Positions 33,251 to 45,015 of a DNA stretch of 64,000 nt are shown piece after piece. The DNA lies in NCBI GenBank assembly GCA_034926605.1, contig JAYFQV010000011.1:24834-88833 (forward strand), written 5' to 3'. Under the pieces are notes generated by a model, which saw nothing but the letters and a program-made list of their open reading frames with translations, did no database searches and was not told where the DNA came from. Source of the stretch: CALXXL01 sp034926605 (lineage in GTDB: Bacteria; Verrucomicrobiota; Lentisphaeria; Victivallales; Victivallaceae). Position numbers and translations under genes: made by a program. How positions within the stretch are numbered: position 1 is the first letter of the stretch; each line of letters begins with the position of its first letter.

Positions 33251-35239
33251 ATGGACCAGATGCAACAAATGAAATTGGCGGCCAACACCATCAGAACGCT
33301 GTCCGCCGATGCCATTCAGAAAGCGAACTCGGGACACCCCGGCCTGCCTCTCGGCGTGGCTGACTTTGCTTTCGTGTTGTTTTATAAATATCTGCGCCAC
33401 AATCCGGCGAATCCGGCCTGGTTCGGCCGCGACCGCTTCGTTCTCTCCGCCGGGCACGGTTCGATGCTGCTTTACAGTATGCTTCACCTGTTCGGCTACG
33501 GCCTGACCATCGACGATCTCAAGGAGTTCCGGCAGTGGAACAGCCGCACGCCGGGTCATCCGGAATACCATCTGACCCCCGGCGTCGAGGTTACCACCGG
33601 GCCGCTGGGCAGCGGTTTCGCTTCGGCGGTGGGCATGGCGGCGGCGTTCCGCCACTTCGCGGCGGCCGCCGGCATCGAAAAGTCCGGCTGTTTCGATCCC
33701 AAAATCTATGTGGTGGCCGGCGACGGCTGTCTGATGGAGGGTGGCACCTACGAGGCTTCCAGTCTTGCCGGGCATCTGAAGCTCGACAATATCATCTGTT
33801 TTTACGACAGCAACGAAATAACCATAGAAGGCTCCACCGGGCTGGCCTGCACCTGCGATGTACGCAAGCGCTTCGACGCCGCCGGGTGGCGGGTGCTGGA
33901 GATCGCCGACGCCAACGACCTTGCGCAATGCGACCGCGTGCTGGCCGCCGCGCAGCGCTCCGACGGCCGTCCGACCATCATCATCGGCCATACCGTGATC
34001 GGCTGGGGGGCGCCCAACAAGCAGGGTACCGCCGCCTGCCACGGCGCGGCGCTGGGCGAGGACGAGGTGGCGCTGTTGAAGAAGAACCTCGGCGTTGGTC
34101 CGGAGAAGTTCTTTGTGCCGGACGAGGTGCGAAAGCTTTGCGCCGAACGGCGCGAACAGTTGGCCGGCGATGCCGCCGCGTGGGATTGCAAATTCCGGGC
34201 GCTGCTTGATGCCGACCCCGAGCTTGCCGCCCGCATGGAATCGTTCATGAATCCGGTACTTCCCGCCGATTTGGAAGCGCAGCTTGCCGCCGCGGTGCCG
34301 ACCGGCAAGACCGCCACCCGCGTTGCGGGCAGCGCGGTTCTTCAACGTGCCGCGGAGCTGGTGCCGTCCCTGATCGGCGGCGCGGCCGACGTGGGCAATT
34401 CCACCGGGACGCTGCTTAAAAAGGAATCCGATTTTACCGCCGCCGACCGCGCCGGCAGGAACTTGCATTTCGGTGTGCGCGAACTGGCGATGGGCTGGCT
34501 GGCCAACGGCTTGGCGCTTTCCGGCCTGGCGATACCGTATTGCTCCACTTTCTTTGTGTTTTCCGATTACATGAAGCCGGCGCTGCGGTTGGCCGCGCTG
34601 ATGAAGCTGCATGTGATCTATGTGTTTACTCACGACTCGTTCTATGTGGGCGAAGACGGTGCCACCCATCAGCCGATCGAACAGATTTCGATGCTGCGCA
34701 ATATCCCCGGCATGACCGTGATACGCCCGGCCGACGCCGCCGAAACCGCACAGGCGTGGGCTTTGGCGTTGCGCCGCAGCGCGCCTGCCGCCCTGCTGCT
34801 GACCCGCCAGGGGCTTGAGCCGCTGCCGGAAGGCGTGGTGAAACCCGGCATGGTGGCGCGCGGCGCTTATGTCGTCAGCGATGATCCCGGTTTCGAGTAC
34901 ATCTTAATGGCTTCCGGTTCGGAGGTTGGTCTGGCGCTGAAGACGGCCGCGCTGCTGCGTGCCGGAGGAAAGAAGGTGCGCGTGGTGTCGGTGCCGTCGC
35001 AGGAGCTCTTCGCCGCGCAGGATGCGGACTATCGCGCCTCGGTTCTGCCGGGTGGAGACTTCAAACGGGTTTCGCTGGAAGCGGCCTGTACTTGCGACTG
35101 GCAGAAGTACCTGGGTTTCGACGGCCTTGCGATCGGGCTCGACCATTTCGGCTCGTCCGCGCCAGCTGAGGTGCTGGCCCGCGAGTTCGGCTTTACCCCC
35201 GAAGCGGTGCTTGAGCGGATTGAACGCCATTTCATTTAG
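33251..35239 (+). CDS. tkt: Transketolase
   Basis: A 662-residue thiamine-diphosphate enzyme that moves two-carbon units in the pentose phosphate pathway. Recognisable segments include ANSGHPGLPLGVADF and LSAGHGSML at the N-terminus, the TPP motif AGDGCLMEGGTYEASSLAGHLKLDNIICFYDSN split across residues about 156-190, and the C-terminal pyrimidine domain with THDSFYVGEDGATHQPIE. Length fits the family. ATG 33251 starts at the usual position; an in-frame ATG at 33206 would add a basic 15-residue tail. No good ribosome site distinguishes them. Confidence 0.93.
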   Translation: MDQMQQMKLAANTIRTLSADAIQKANSGHPGLPLGVADFAFVLFYKYLRHNPANPAWFGRDRFVLSAGHGSMLLYSMLHLFGYGLTIDDLKEFRQWNSRTPGHPEYHLTPGVEVTTGPLGSGFASAVGMAAAFRHFAAAAGIEKSGCFDPKIYVVAGDGCLMEGGTYEASSLAGHLKLDNIICFYDSNEITIEGSTGLACTCDVRKRFDAAGWRVLEIADANDLAQCDRVLAAAQRSDGRPTIIIGHTVIGWGAPNKQGTAACHGAALGEDEVALLKKNLGVGPEKFFVPDEVRKLCAERREQLAGDAAAWDCKFRALLDADPELAARMESFMNPVLPADLEAQLAAAVPTGKTATRVAGSAVLQRAAELVPSLIGGAADVGNSTGTLLKKESDFTAADRAGRNLHFGVRELAMGWLANGLALSGLAIPYCSTFFVFSDYMKPALRLAALMKLHVIYVFTHDSFYVGEDGATHQPIEQISMLRNIPGMTVIRPADAAETAQAWALALRRSAPAALLLTRQGLEPLPEGVVKPGMVARGAYVVSDDPGFEYILMASGSEVGLALKTAALLRAGGKKVRVVSVPSQELFAAQDADYRASVLPGGDFKRVSLEAACTCDWQKYLGFDGLAIGLDHFGSSAPAEVLAREFGFTPEAVLERIERHFI

Positions 35240-35246
35240 GAATTAT

Positions 35247-35639
35247 ATGGAAGAACTCGAAGCAAAGATCAAATCGATCATCGAGTACGATTCAAGATAC
35301 GGTTCCGGAGCATACGAGCTGGTGCTGCGTGCGGTGGAACAGGCCGTGGACGGGCTTGAAAAGCCGCGTCATCTCGCCGCCCGCGAAGTGCTCGATTCCA
35401 TCCGCACGCTCGGGGTCGAGAAGTTCGGCGCTTTTCGCGGCGAGGTCTTTTCCGAGTGGGGAGTGGCTTCCGCCTCCGACGTCGGGAACATAGTCTACAA
35501 CCTGATCGCCGGCGGCCTGCTGCTGGCGGATGAAAAGGACGATCCCGCCGATTTCGATATCGAGTACAACCTTGCCGGGTCCGGCTGCCGCGAAGGCGGG
35601 CTGGAACCGCCTGCTTCCGGAGTCACCAAGATTGAATGA
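35247..35639 (+). CDS. Minf_1886-family protein
   Basis: A 130-residue protein matching the Minf_1886 family, which is common in Verrucomicrobia and relatives: an N-terminal helix with YGSGAYELVLRAVEQAV, then RHLAAREVLDSIRTLGVEKFG, and the block WGVASASDVGNIVYNLIAGGLL. Function is unknown; the small size and conserved helices suggest a binding or regulatory protein. It follows transketolase by seven bases and overlaps the M16 peptidase start by eight, so the three form one operon. Family recognition is from memory of the motif pattern. Confidence 0.7.
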   Translation: MEELEAKIKSIIEYDSRYGSGAYELVLRAVEQAVDGLEKPRHLAAREVLDSIRTLGVEKFGAFRGEVFSEWGVASASDVGNIVYNLIAGGLLLADEKDDPADFDIEYNLAGSGCREGGLEPPASGVTKIE

Positions 35640-38169
35640 TTTCAAGTACAATATTGAATCGCTGGTATTTCCCAACGGCGCGCAGCTGTATGTGCTGAAA
35701 ATGCCGGACAGCCCGTCGGTGGCGCTCCAGCTGGCGGTTGCCACCGGCAGCGTGTTCGAGCAGGAGTACACCGGATGCGGGCTTTCCCACTTTCTGGAGC
35801 ATATGCTGTTCCAGGGTACCGAGCATTATCCCGGTGCGGCGGTCAGCGACGAAGTTAACCGGCTGGGCGGAGACAACAACGCTTTCACCGGCTATTATCA
35901 GACCGTCTACCACATGACACTGCCGGCCAGTCACTGTCGGAAAGGACTGGATATTTTAAGCGACATGGCGGTATGCCCGACTTTCCCGGAGGAGAAATTT
36001 GCCTCCGAAAAACAGGTGATCTGCCACGAGAGGGCGATGCGCGCCGACAAGCCGAACAACCTTCTGATCGAAAAACTGTTTTCCACCGTGTTCCAGCGCC
36101 ATCCGGCCCGCTATCCGATCATCGGCTATCTCGACTGTATCGAGAATGTAACCCGCGAGATGATGGTCGACTACTTCCGCCGCCGCTATCGGCCGCATCT
36201 GTGCGCGTTTGTTGTGGTGGGGCCGTTCAGCGGCAGGCAGGTCTATGCGATGCTCGAAAAGAAACTGGAGCATTGGGAACGCGGTTCGCTTTACCAGCCG
36301 GCGTTGCCGGTGGAGCCGGATCAGGCCGGATTCAGGGAGGCCGTCGGATATTTCAACGATCCTTTGTCACGGGTGGCGGTCGGCATGCGCATCCCTCCCG
36401 CCGGCAATCCCGACGTGCCGGTTCTGGAGGTGCTTTCCGGGATTATCGGAGAAAATTCCAGTTCGTATCTGATGCGCGAGCTGCATCGCAAAACCGAGCT
36501 GGCGGTGGATGTCAGCAGCGCCATCTATCCGATGGGCGGCGACGGCGTGATGTTTTTCTCCGCCGTGAACACTCCGCGCAACCACCGTCAATGCTGCGAA
36601 AAAATACTTGAGGTACTTGCCGCGATAAGGAAAAACGGCGTGACCGCCGCCGAGCTGGAACGCGAAAAAAACCAGCAGATCGCCATGACTCTGCGTGAAA
36701 TGCGTACCGCTGAAGACCTTGCCATGCAGATCTCCGGCTCGTTGGGCCGGTATTTTCAAGCGGTTCCGCCGGAAGAGCGTCTCAATGCCTACAACCGCAT
36801 AACCATCGACGACGTGAATGCCGCCGCCTGGAAATATCTTGATCCCGACCGTCTCTGCAACGTCGAACTGTTGAGCAGCCGCAGTCGGGAGCCGCGTTCG
36901 GTTTCGCTGCCGCCGCCGAACGGCAAAATCGAGTCGGGAATGGCCGGCAAGCTGCGCACGGTGACGGTGGCAAGGCCGCGGGTGCCGCTTTTGGAAGTGT
37001 CGCTGATCACTCCCGGCGGCGTGAGTTTCGAGGATGCCGCGACCAACGGCGCGTCGCGCCTTATCTCGGAGATGCTGTTCACCTCTACCGATGACTTCGA
37101 CGAGGACGCCCTCTCGGAATTTATGGATGACTATGCGATCGAATGCTCCTCCGTCTGCGGTTACACCAGCAATCTCTATGCTTTCAGCGTTCCTTCCCGG
37201 TTCGCTCCGCAGTTGTTCACGGTCATGAAGTCGGTGTTCTGCCGTCCGCACTGGAACCGGCGGGTGTTTGAGCGTGAAAAGGCGAACCTGATTGAATTTA
37301 TCGGCAGCAACTCGCTGAATCCGCTTCAGCGCGCGCTCGATGCGTCACGCCGGTTGCTTTACGGCGGACATCCCTGCGGCCTGCCCAAGTCCGGAAGCGT
37401 AGAGTCGGTGCGCGGCCTCACGATCGAGACGGTGCTGTCATTTTACCGGCGGATGTTCGATCCCGAACGGGTGGTGCTCGGATTCGGCGGCTGCTGCGAC
37501 CCGGCCATGACCGCGGAATTTGCTGCGGAATTTGCCGCGGCACTGCCGTGGCCCGGGGAGCCGATGACACTGCCGGCGCCGCCGCGCTTCGATCAGATTT
37601 TGCGCGAGGAAAATATTTCACTTCCGCGCAGTCAGAGCGCGGTGGTCTGTGCGCTGCCGGGCTGCGACAATCTCGGCGACGACCGCTTTGTGTTCGATCT
37701 TCTGCAATTCTCCGAAAACGGTCTCGGCGCCCATTTGTTCAAGCGGGTGCGGGAGGACAATTCCCTTGCCTATTCCACCGGCATGTTCGCCAACCGCGGT
37801 TTTTTCCCGGGCTGCTGCAGTTTTTACGCGATGACCGCTCCCGACCGCCGGAACGAAGTGCTGTCTCTGCTGAAGGCGGAAAGCCGCCGCCTGGGAGAGG
37901 AGGGCATGAGCCGTGCCGAGTTCGCCTCCGCTCTGAAGTCTGCCGAGCTGGAATGCGCCGAACAGATGCAGGAACCGGAGGGCGCGCTCCGCAATGCGGT
38001 GCTTGCCTCATTTTACCATCAGGAGCCTTTGGAGCTCGACGCACAACTTTCTCAATACCGTAGCTTGACTCCGGAATCGGCGAATGCTATTTTAAGAAAG
38101 TATTTCAAGGCGGAGCCGGCGGTGTCGGTGTTCGCGGGTTCAGATGAAAACAAAGAGGGAACTAAATGA
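35632..38169 (+). CDS. M16 family zinc metallopeptidase (pitrilysin-like, two-domain)
   Basis: An 845-residue peptidase with two homologous M16 halves. The inverted zinc motif is HFLEH (H53, E56, H57), with the distal Glu probably E133 in ICHERAM. The second half (about 440-840) lacks the motif, as in the inactive domain of the family. M16 enzymes degrade peptides or process proteins, often in the periplasm; no signal peptide is seen here. The coding frame begins with TTG at 35632 (no ATG nearby), inside the end of the Minf_1886 gene, and its stop overlaps the ATG of the next gene (ATGA). Confidence 0.82.
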   Translation: MNDFKYNIESLVFPNGAQLYVLKMPDSPSVALQLAVATGSVFEQEYTGCGLSHFLEHMLFQGTEHYPGAAVSDEVNRLGGDNNAFTGYYQTVYHMTLPASHCRKGLDILSDMAVCPTFPEEKFASEKQVICHERAMRADKPNNLLIEKLFSTVFQRHPARYPIIGYLDCIENVTREMMVDYFRRRYRPHLCAFVVVGPFSGRQVYAMLEKKLEHWERGSLYQPALPVEPDQAGFREAVGYFNDPLSRVAVGMRIPPAGNPDVPVLEVLSGIIGENSSSYLMRELHRKTELAVDVSSAIYPMGGDGVMFFSAVNTPRNHRQCCEKILEVLAAIRKNGVTAAELEREKNQQIAMTLREMRTAEDLAMQISGSLGRYFQAVPPEERLNAYNRITIDDVNAAAWKYLDPDRLCNVELLSSRSREPRSVSLPPPNGKIESGMAGKLRTVTVARPRVPLLEVSLITPGGVSFEDAATNGASRLISEMLFTSTDDFDEDALSEFMDDYAIECSSVCGYTSNLYAFSVPSRFAPQLFTVMKSVFCRPHWNRRVFEREKANLIEFIGSNSLNPLQRALDASRRLLYGGHPCGLPKSGSVESVRGLTIETVLSFYRRMFDPERVVLGFGGCCDPAMTAEFAAEFAAALPWPGEPMTLPAPPRFDQILREENISLPRSQSAVVCALPGCDNLGDDRFVFDLLQFSENGLGAHLFKRVREDNSLAYSTGMFANRGFFPGCCSFYAMTAPDRRNEVLSLLKAESRRLGEEGMSRAEFASALKSAELECAEQMQEPEGALRNAVLASFYHQEPLELDAQLSQYRSLTPESANAILRKYFKAEPAVSVFAGSDENKEGTK

Positions 38170-38666
38170 AAAAGCTATGGTTGATTGCCGCGTTGGTTGC
38201 CGGTGTTATGTCGTTTGCCCAGCAGACCGCTCCGTCCGGTCAGTCCGGGGTCGCCGCTCCGGCGGTCGCCGCCGATGATGGCGGTCAGCCGCAGACCGTC
38301 GTTCCGGTGGTGGTGGTCGAGCGTGAAGTGGTGGTGCCGGTTGCGGTTGCGCCGTCCGGCTGTCCGGAAAATGCCCCCCGCGCCTGCTCCGGCGAAAAGA
38401 AATGCGGCGGCGGTTCCACCGGTCGCATGATCTCCGAACCTCCTTGGTACGATGTGGTTCTGCAGTTGATGCTGATGGATATTCCGGTCGGTACGATAAT
38501 GATAAAGGGCTGGCAACTGACCTCCGGTGCGCTGGTGGTGATACTGCTGGTGGTTATGATGTCGCTCTCCTCTGCCCGCAGGAAGGCCGCTCTGGCGGCT
38601 GCCGCCGCAAAAGCTGCCGAGACGAAATCCGAGCCTGCCGAACCCGGTGAGGAAGATCGCAAATAG
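38166..38666 (+). CDS. Exported single-helix protein with Pro/Val region
   Basis: A 166-residue protein with a signal peptide (about residues 1-18, cut after SFA), a Pro/Ala/Val-rich stretch with VVPVVVVEREVVVPVAV, four cysteines between residues 65 and 80, and a membrane helix near 118-137, followed by a charged Ala/Lys/Glu tail. The plan resembles components of MotA/ExbB-type or DUF membrane proteins only loosely; I do not recognise a family. Its ATG overlaps the M16 peptidase stop by four bases. Confidence 0.6.
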   Translation: MKKLWLIAALVAGVMSFAQQTAPSGQSGVAAPAVAADDGGQPQTVVPVVVVEREVVVPVAVAPSGCPENAPRACSGEKKCGGGSTGRMISEPPWYDVVLQLMLMDIPVGTIMIKGWQLTSGALVVILLVVMMSLSSARRKAALAAAAAKAAETKSEPAEPGEEDRK

Positions 38667-38681
38667 TCCTTTGAGGAGTTG

Positions 38682-38713
38682 AAAAAAGCGGACCGCCTGG
38701 TCCGCTTTTTTTT
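38682..38713. terminator. Bidirectional terminator between the tkt operon and carB
   Basis: GCGGACC (38688-38694) pairs with GGTCCGC (38699-38705), flanked by six A on one side and eight T on the other, so it can stop transcripts in both directions. Confidence 0.85.
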
Positions 38714-38734
38714 ATGCAAATTTGCCGACGGCAT

Positions 38735-38759
38735 AAAAAAAACACCGGAAAATCCGGTG
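38735..38759 (-). terminator. Terminator of the pyrG-carB operon
   Basis: CACCGGA (38743-38749) and TCCGGTG (38753-38759) form a seven-pair stem with a three-base loop; on the minus strand eight T follow. It lies 28 bases past the carB stop. Confidence 0.8.
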
Positions 38760-38786
38760 GTTTTCGATTCTTATTTCAGGTCTGCT

Positions 38787-42062
<3,276 letters not shown>

Positions 42063-43676
42063 TTACTTCTTTTCTTTCTGTTTTATCGCCGCCGCCACAA
42101 AGGCGCTGAACAACGGATGAGCGCTCATCGGGCGGGACTTGAATTCGGGATGGAACTGGCATGCCACGAAGAAGTCGAGATCGGGCAGTTCCACGATCTC
42201 AACCAGCTTGCCGTCCGGGCTGGTGCCGGAGATGCAGAGGCCGTCTTTTTCGAGCTGCTCGCGGTAGAAGTTGTTGAATTCGTACCGGTGGCGGTGCCGT
42301 TCGGAGATGTTCGGCTTGTTGTAGGCCTTGGCGGCGCGGGAGTGGTTGACCAGTGCGCACGGGTAGGCCCCGAGCCGCATGGTGCCGCCTTTTTCGGAAA
42401 CGCCCTTCTGGGTTTCCATCAGATCGATCACCGGGAACGGGGTCTCCGGATCGAACTCGGTGGAATTGGCGTTTTCAAGCCCTGCGACGTTGCGGGCGAA
42501 TTCGATCACCGCGCACTGCATGCCCAGGCAGATGCCGAGGAAGGGAATGTTGCGGGTACGTGCAAAGTTGACCGCACGGATTTTGCCGGGTACGCCGCGG
42601 TCGCCGAAACCGCCGGGCACCAGGATCGCGTCGACGTCTCCGAGCAACGCTTCGGCGTCGCCGGACTCCAGCTCCTCCGCCTCAATGGTCTTCACCTCCA
42701 CCTTGGTGTGGTTGACCGCACCGGCGTGGTTGAGCGCCTCGTAGATGCTCTTGTAGGCGTCTTTCAAAGTTATGTATTTGCCGACCACCGCGATGCGCAC
42801 GGCGCCCGCCGGATTCAGCACGCCCTCGAGCATTTTGCGGTAATCGTCGAGATCGAGCCTGCGGTGGTCCAGATTCAGGGCGTCGAGCACTTTTTCATCG
42901 AGTCTCTGGCGCGCCAGCTCAAGCGGCACTTCGTAGATCGAGTGTTTCACGTCCTGCTCTTCGATCACCATATCGGCCGGCACATTGCAGAACAGCGCAA
43001 GTTTTTCGATATGTTCGCGGGCCATCGGCATTTCCGAGCGGCACACCAGTATGTCCGGCACGATGCCGATGTTGCGCAGCACCGCCACCGACTGCTGCGA
43101 TGGTTTTGTCTTAAGTTCGCCCGCCGCGCGGATGTAAGGCACCAGGGTGAGGTGGATGAATATCGCGTTGCCGCGGCCGCATTCGAGGCCGAACTGGCGG
43201 ATCGCTTCGAGAAACGGCTGCGACTCGATGTCGCCGGCGGTTCCGCCCACTTCGGTTATCGCGATGTCCACATCATCGGCGGCGAGGCTTTTGACGGCGC
43301 GCTTGATCTCGTCGGTGATATGCGGGATCACCTGAACGGTGCCGCCGAGGTAGTCGCCGCGGCGTTCGCGGGCGATGACGGCAGAATAGATGCGTCCGGT
43401 GGTGTAGTTGCTGCTCTTGCCGCAGGTGATTTCCGCGAAGCGCTCGTAGTGGCCGAGGTCGAGGTCGGTTTCGGCACCGTCGTCGGTCACATAGACTTCA
43501 CCGTGCTGGTAGGGGGACATGGTTCCGGGGTCGACATTGATGTAGGGATCGAGTTTCTGCATCGCCACGCGATATCCTCGATGCTTCAGCAGCATAGCCA
43601 GCGATGCCGCCGTTATGCCTTTTCCGAGGCTGGATACCACTCCGCCGGTCACAAAGATGTGTTTCGTCATTTTCAC
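42063..43676 (-). CDS. pyrG: CTP synthase
   Basis: A 537-residue glutamine-dependent enzyme that converts UTP to CTP. The synthetase domain starts HIFVTGGVVSSLGKG (P-loop) and contains LDPYINVDPGTMSPYQHGEV. The glutaminase domain holds the nucleophile in FLGICLGMQCA and ends with FHPEFKSRP. Length is typical. It is the first gene of an operon with carB, and the leader is separated from carA by 173 bases with divergent promoters. Grouping CTP synthesis with carbamoyl phosphate synthesis suggests joint pyrimidine control. Confidence 0.95.
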   Translation of the reverse strand: MKMTKHIFVTGGVVSSLGKGITAASLAMLLKHRGYRVAMQKLDPYINVDPGTMSPYQHGEVYVTDDGAETDLDLGHYERFAEITCGKSSNYTTGRIYSAVIARERRGDYLGGTVQVIPHITDEIKRAVKSLAADDVDIAITEVGGTAGDIESQPFLEAIRQFGLECGRGNAIFIHLTLVPYIRAAGELKTKPSQQSVAVLRNIGIVPDILVCRSEMPMAREHIEKLALFCNVPADMVIEEQDVKHSIYEVPLELARQRLDEKVLDALNLDHRRLDLDDYRKMLEGVLNPAGAVRIAVVGKYITLKDAYKSIYEALNHAGAVNHTKVEVKTIEAEELESGDAEALLGDVDAILVPGGFGDRGVPGKIRAVNFARTRNIPFLGICLGMQCAVIEFARNVAGLENANSTEFDPETPFPVIDLMETQKGVSEKGGTMRLGAYPCALVNHSRAAKAYNKPNISERHRHRYEFNNFYREQLEKDGLCISGTSPDGKLVEIVELPDLDFFVACQFHPEFKSRPMSAHPLFSAFVAAAIKQKEKK

Positions 43677-43751
43677 CGTCCGATATATTTGATGTTAAGA
43701 GAAATCCGCTTGCCTTCGCACAATCTTCAGGAAGATCATCAGACCGGTGCT

Positions 43752-43781
43752 ATAATATGCCACGGATCGATAAAAAATCAA
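43752..43781 (-). promoter_or_regulatory. Putative promoter of pyrG-carB
   Basis: On the minus strand TTGATT (43776-43781), 18 bases, TATTAT (43752-43757). It would give a leader of about 70 bases before pyrG. Confidence 0.4.
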
Positions 43782-43790
43782 GCCGGAAAC

Positions 43791-43819
43791 TTGCTTTGAA
43801 TGCATTTCTATGCTAAATT
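43791..43819 (+). promoter_or_regulatory. Promoter of carA-dxs
   Basis: TTGCTT (43791-43796), 17-base spacer, TAAATT (43814-43819), about 30 bases before the carA ATG. Its -35 box lies ten bases from the divergent pyrG -35 box, so one regulator could affect both. Confidence 0.45.
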
Positions 43820-43849
43820 AATCTCCCGGCAAACGAAAGGCAAACGAAC

Positions 43850-45013
43850 ATGACCGCTAATTACGATTGGAAGACGCAAAGAGCCGGAAAGGCATTTCTG
43901 GCGCTCGAAGACGGCACGGTGTTCAGGGGGTATTCCGTGGGCGCGCCGGTGGACCGCGAAGGTGAGGCGGTGTTCAACACCGGCATGACCGGTTATGAGG
44001 AAATTCTTACCGACCCGTCCTATGCCGGACAGTTCGTGACCATGACCTGTCCGGAAATCGGCAACGTCGGTTTCAACACCGAGGATATGGAATCCCGCGC
44101 GATGTTCCTTAACGGCTTCGTGATCCATAACCTGAACGAGCCGTCCAATTTCCGCAGTGAAAAATCGCTTCAGCAGACGCTGATCGATTTCAACGTCCCG
44201 GCCATCGCCGGGGTCGATACCCGTCATCTGACCACCATTCTGCGCAGTTCCGGCACCATGAAAGCCTACTTGCACTGCGACGGCACCGATCTGGACGAGA
44301 GCGAGGCGGTGGCACGCGCCAAAGCCTGGTGCGGCCTCGACAACCAGGACTACGCCTCCCGGGTCAGTTGCAAGAAGACCTATGTCTGGGACCCGGACGA
44401 CAAGCTCAGCTTCAACTTCGGCTGGGACAAACCGGTGATTCCGGTGGAATTCAACATAGTGGCCTACGATTTCGGCATCAAATACAACATTCTCCGCAAA
44501 CTGCGCCGCCAGGGTATGCGCGTGACGGTGGTTCCGGCCAAGACTCCGGCCTCCGAAGTGCTTGCGATGAACCCGGACGGCGTGTTTCTCTCCAACGGCC
44601 CGGCCGACCCCGCGGCGGTCACCTACGCGATTGCTTCCGCGCGCGAAATGCTCGGCAAGGTGCCGCTGATGGGCATCTGCCTCGGCCATCAGTTGCTCGG
44701 CATGGCCTGCGGCGGCGAACGTTTCCGGCTCAAGTTCGGCCACCACGGCTGCAACCATCCGGTAGGCCGCCGTGTGGACAACTCGGTCGAGATCACCAGT
44801 CAGAACCACAACTTCGCCATAGCCGAGAATACGATGCCGTCCTGCCTGGAACTCACTCATGTGAATTTGAACGACAACACGGTCGAGGGCATCCGTCACC
44901 GGACCCAGCCGATGTTCGCGGTGCAGTATCATCCCGAAGCCGGCCCCGGCCCGCATGACCCGACCTATCTTTTCGCGCAGTTCGCCGAAATGATGAGGGC
45001 CGCACGGCGCTAA
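43850..45013 (+). CDS. carA: Carbamoyl phosphate synthase small subunit (glutaminase)
   Basis: A 387-residue class I glutamine amidotransferase that supplies ammonia to CarB. The N-terminal domain has GYSVGAPVDREGEAVFNTG and DPSYAGQ, typical of CarA. The triad is C277 in GICLGHQ, and H361 and E363 in VQYHPEAGPGP. It is divergent from pyrG-carB across 173 bases and is followed after two bases by dxs. Split, opposite-strand carA and carB are unusual but not rare. Confidence 0.94.
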   Translation: MTANYDWKTQRAGKAFLALEDGTVFRGYSVGAPVDREGEAVFNTGMTGYEEILTDPSYAGQFVTMTCPEIGNVGFNTEDMESRAMFLNGFVIHNLNEPSNFRSEKSLQQTLIDFNVPAIAGVDTRHLTTILRSSGTMKAYLHCDGTDLDESEAVARAKAWCGLDNQDYASRVSCKKTYVWDPDDKLSFNFGWDKPVIPVEFNIVAYDFGIKYNILRKLRRQGMRVTVVPAKTPASEVLAMNPDGVFLSNGPADPAAVTYAIASAREMLGKVPLMGICLGHQLLGMACGGERFRLKFGHHGCNHPVGRRVDNSVEITSQNHNFAIAENTMPSCLELTHVNLNDNTVEGIRHRTQPMFAVQYHPEAGPGPHDPTYLFAQFAEMMRAARR

Positions 45014-45015
45014 CC

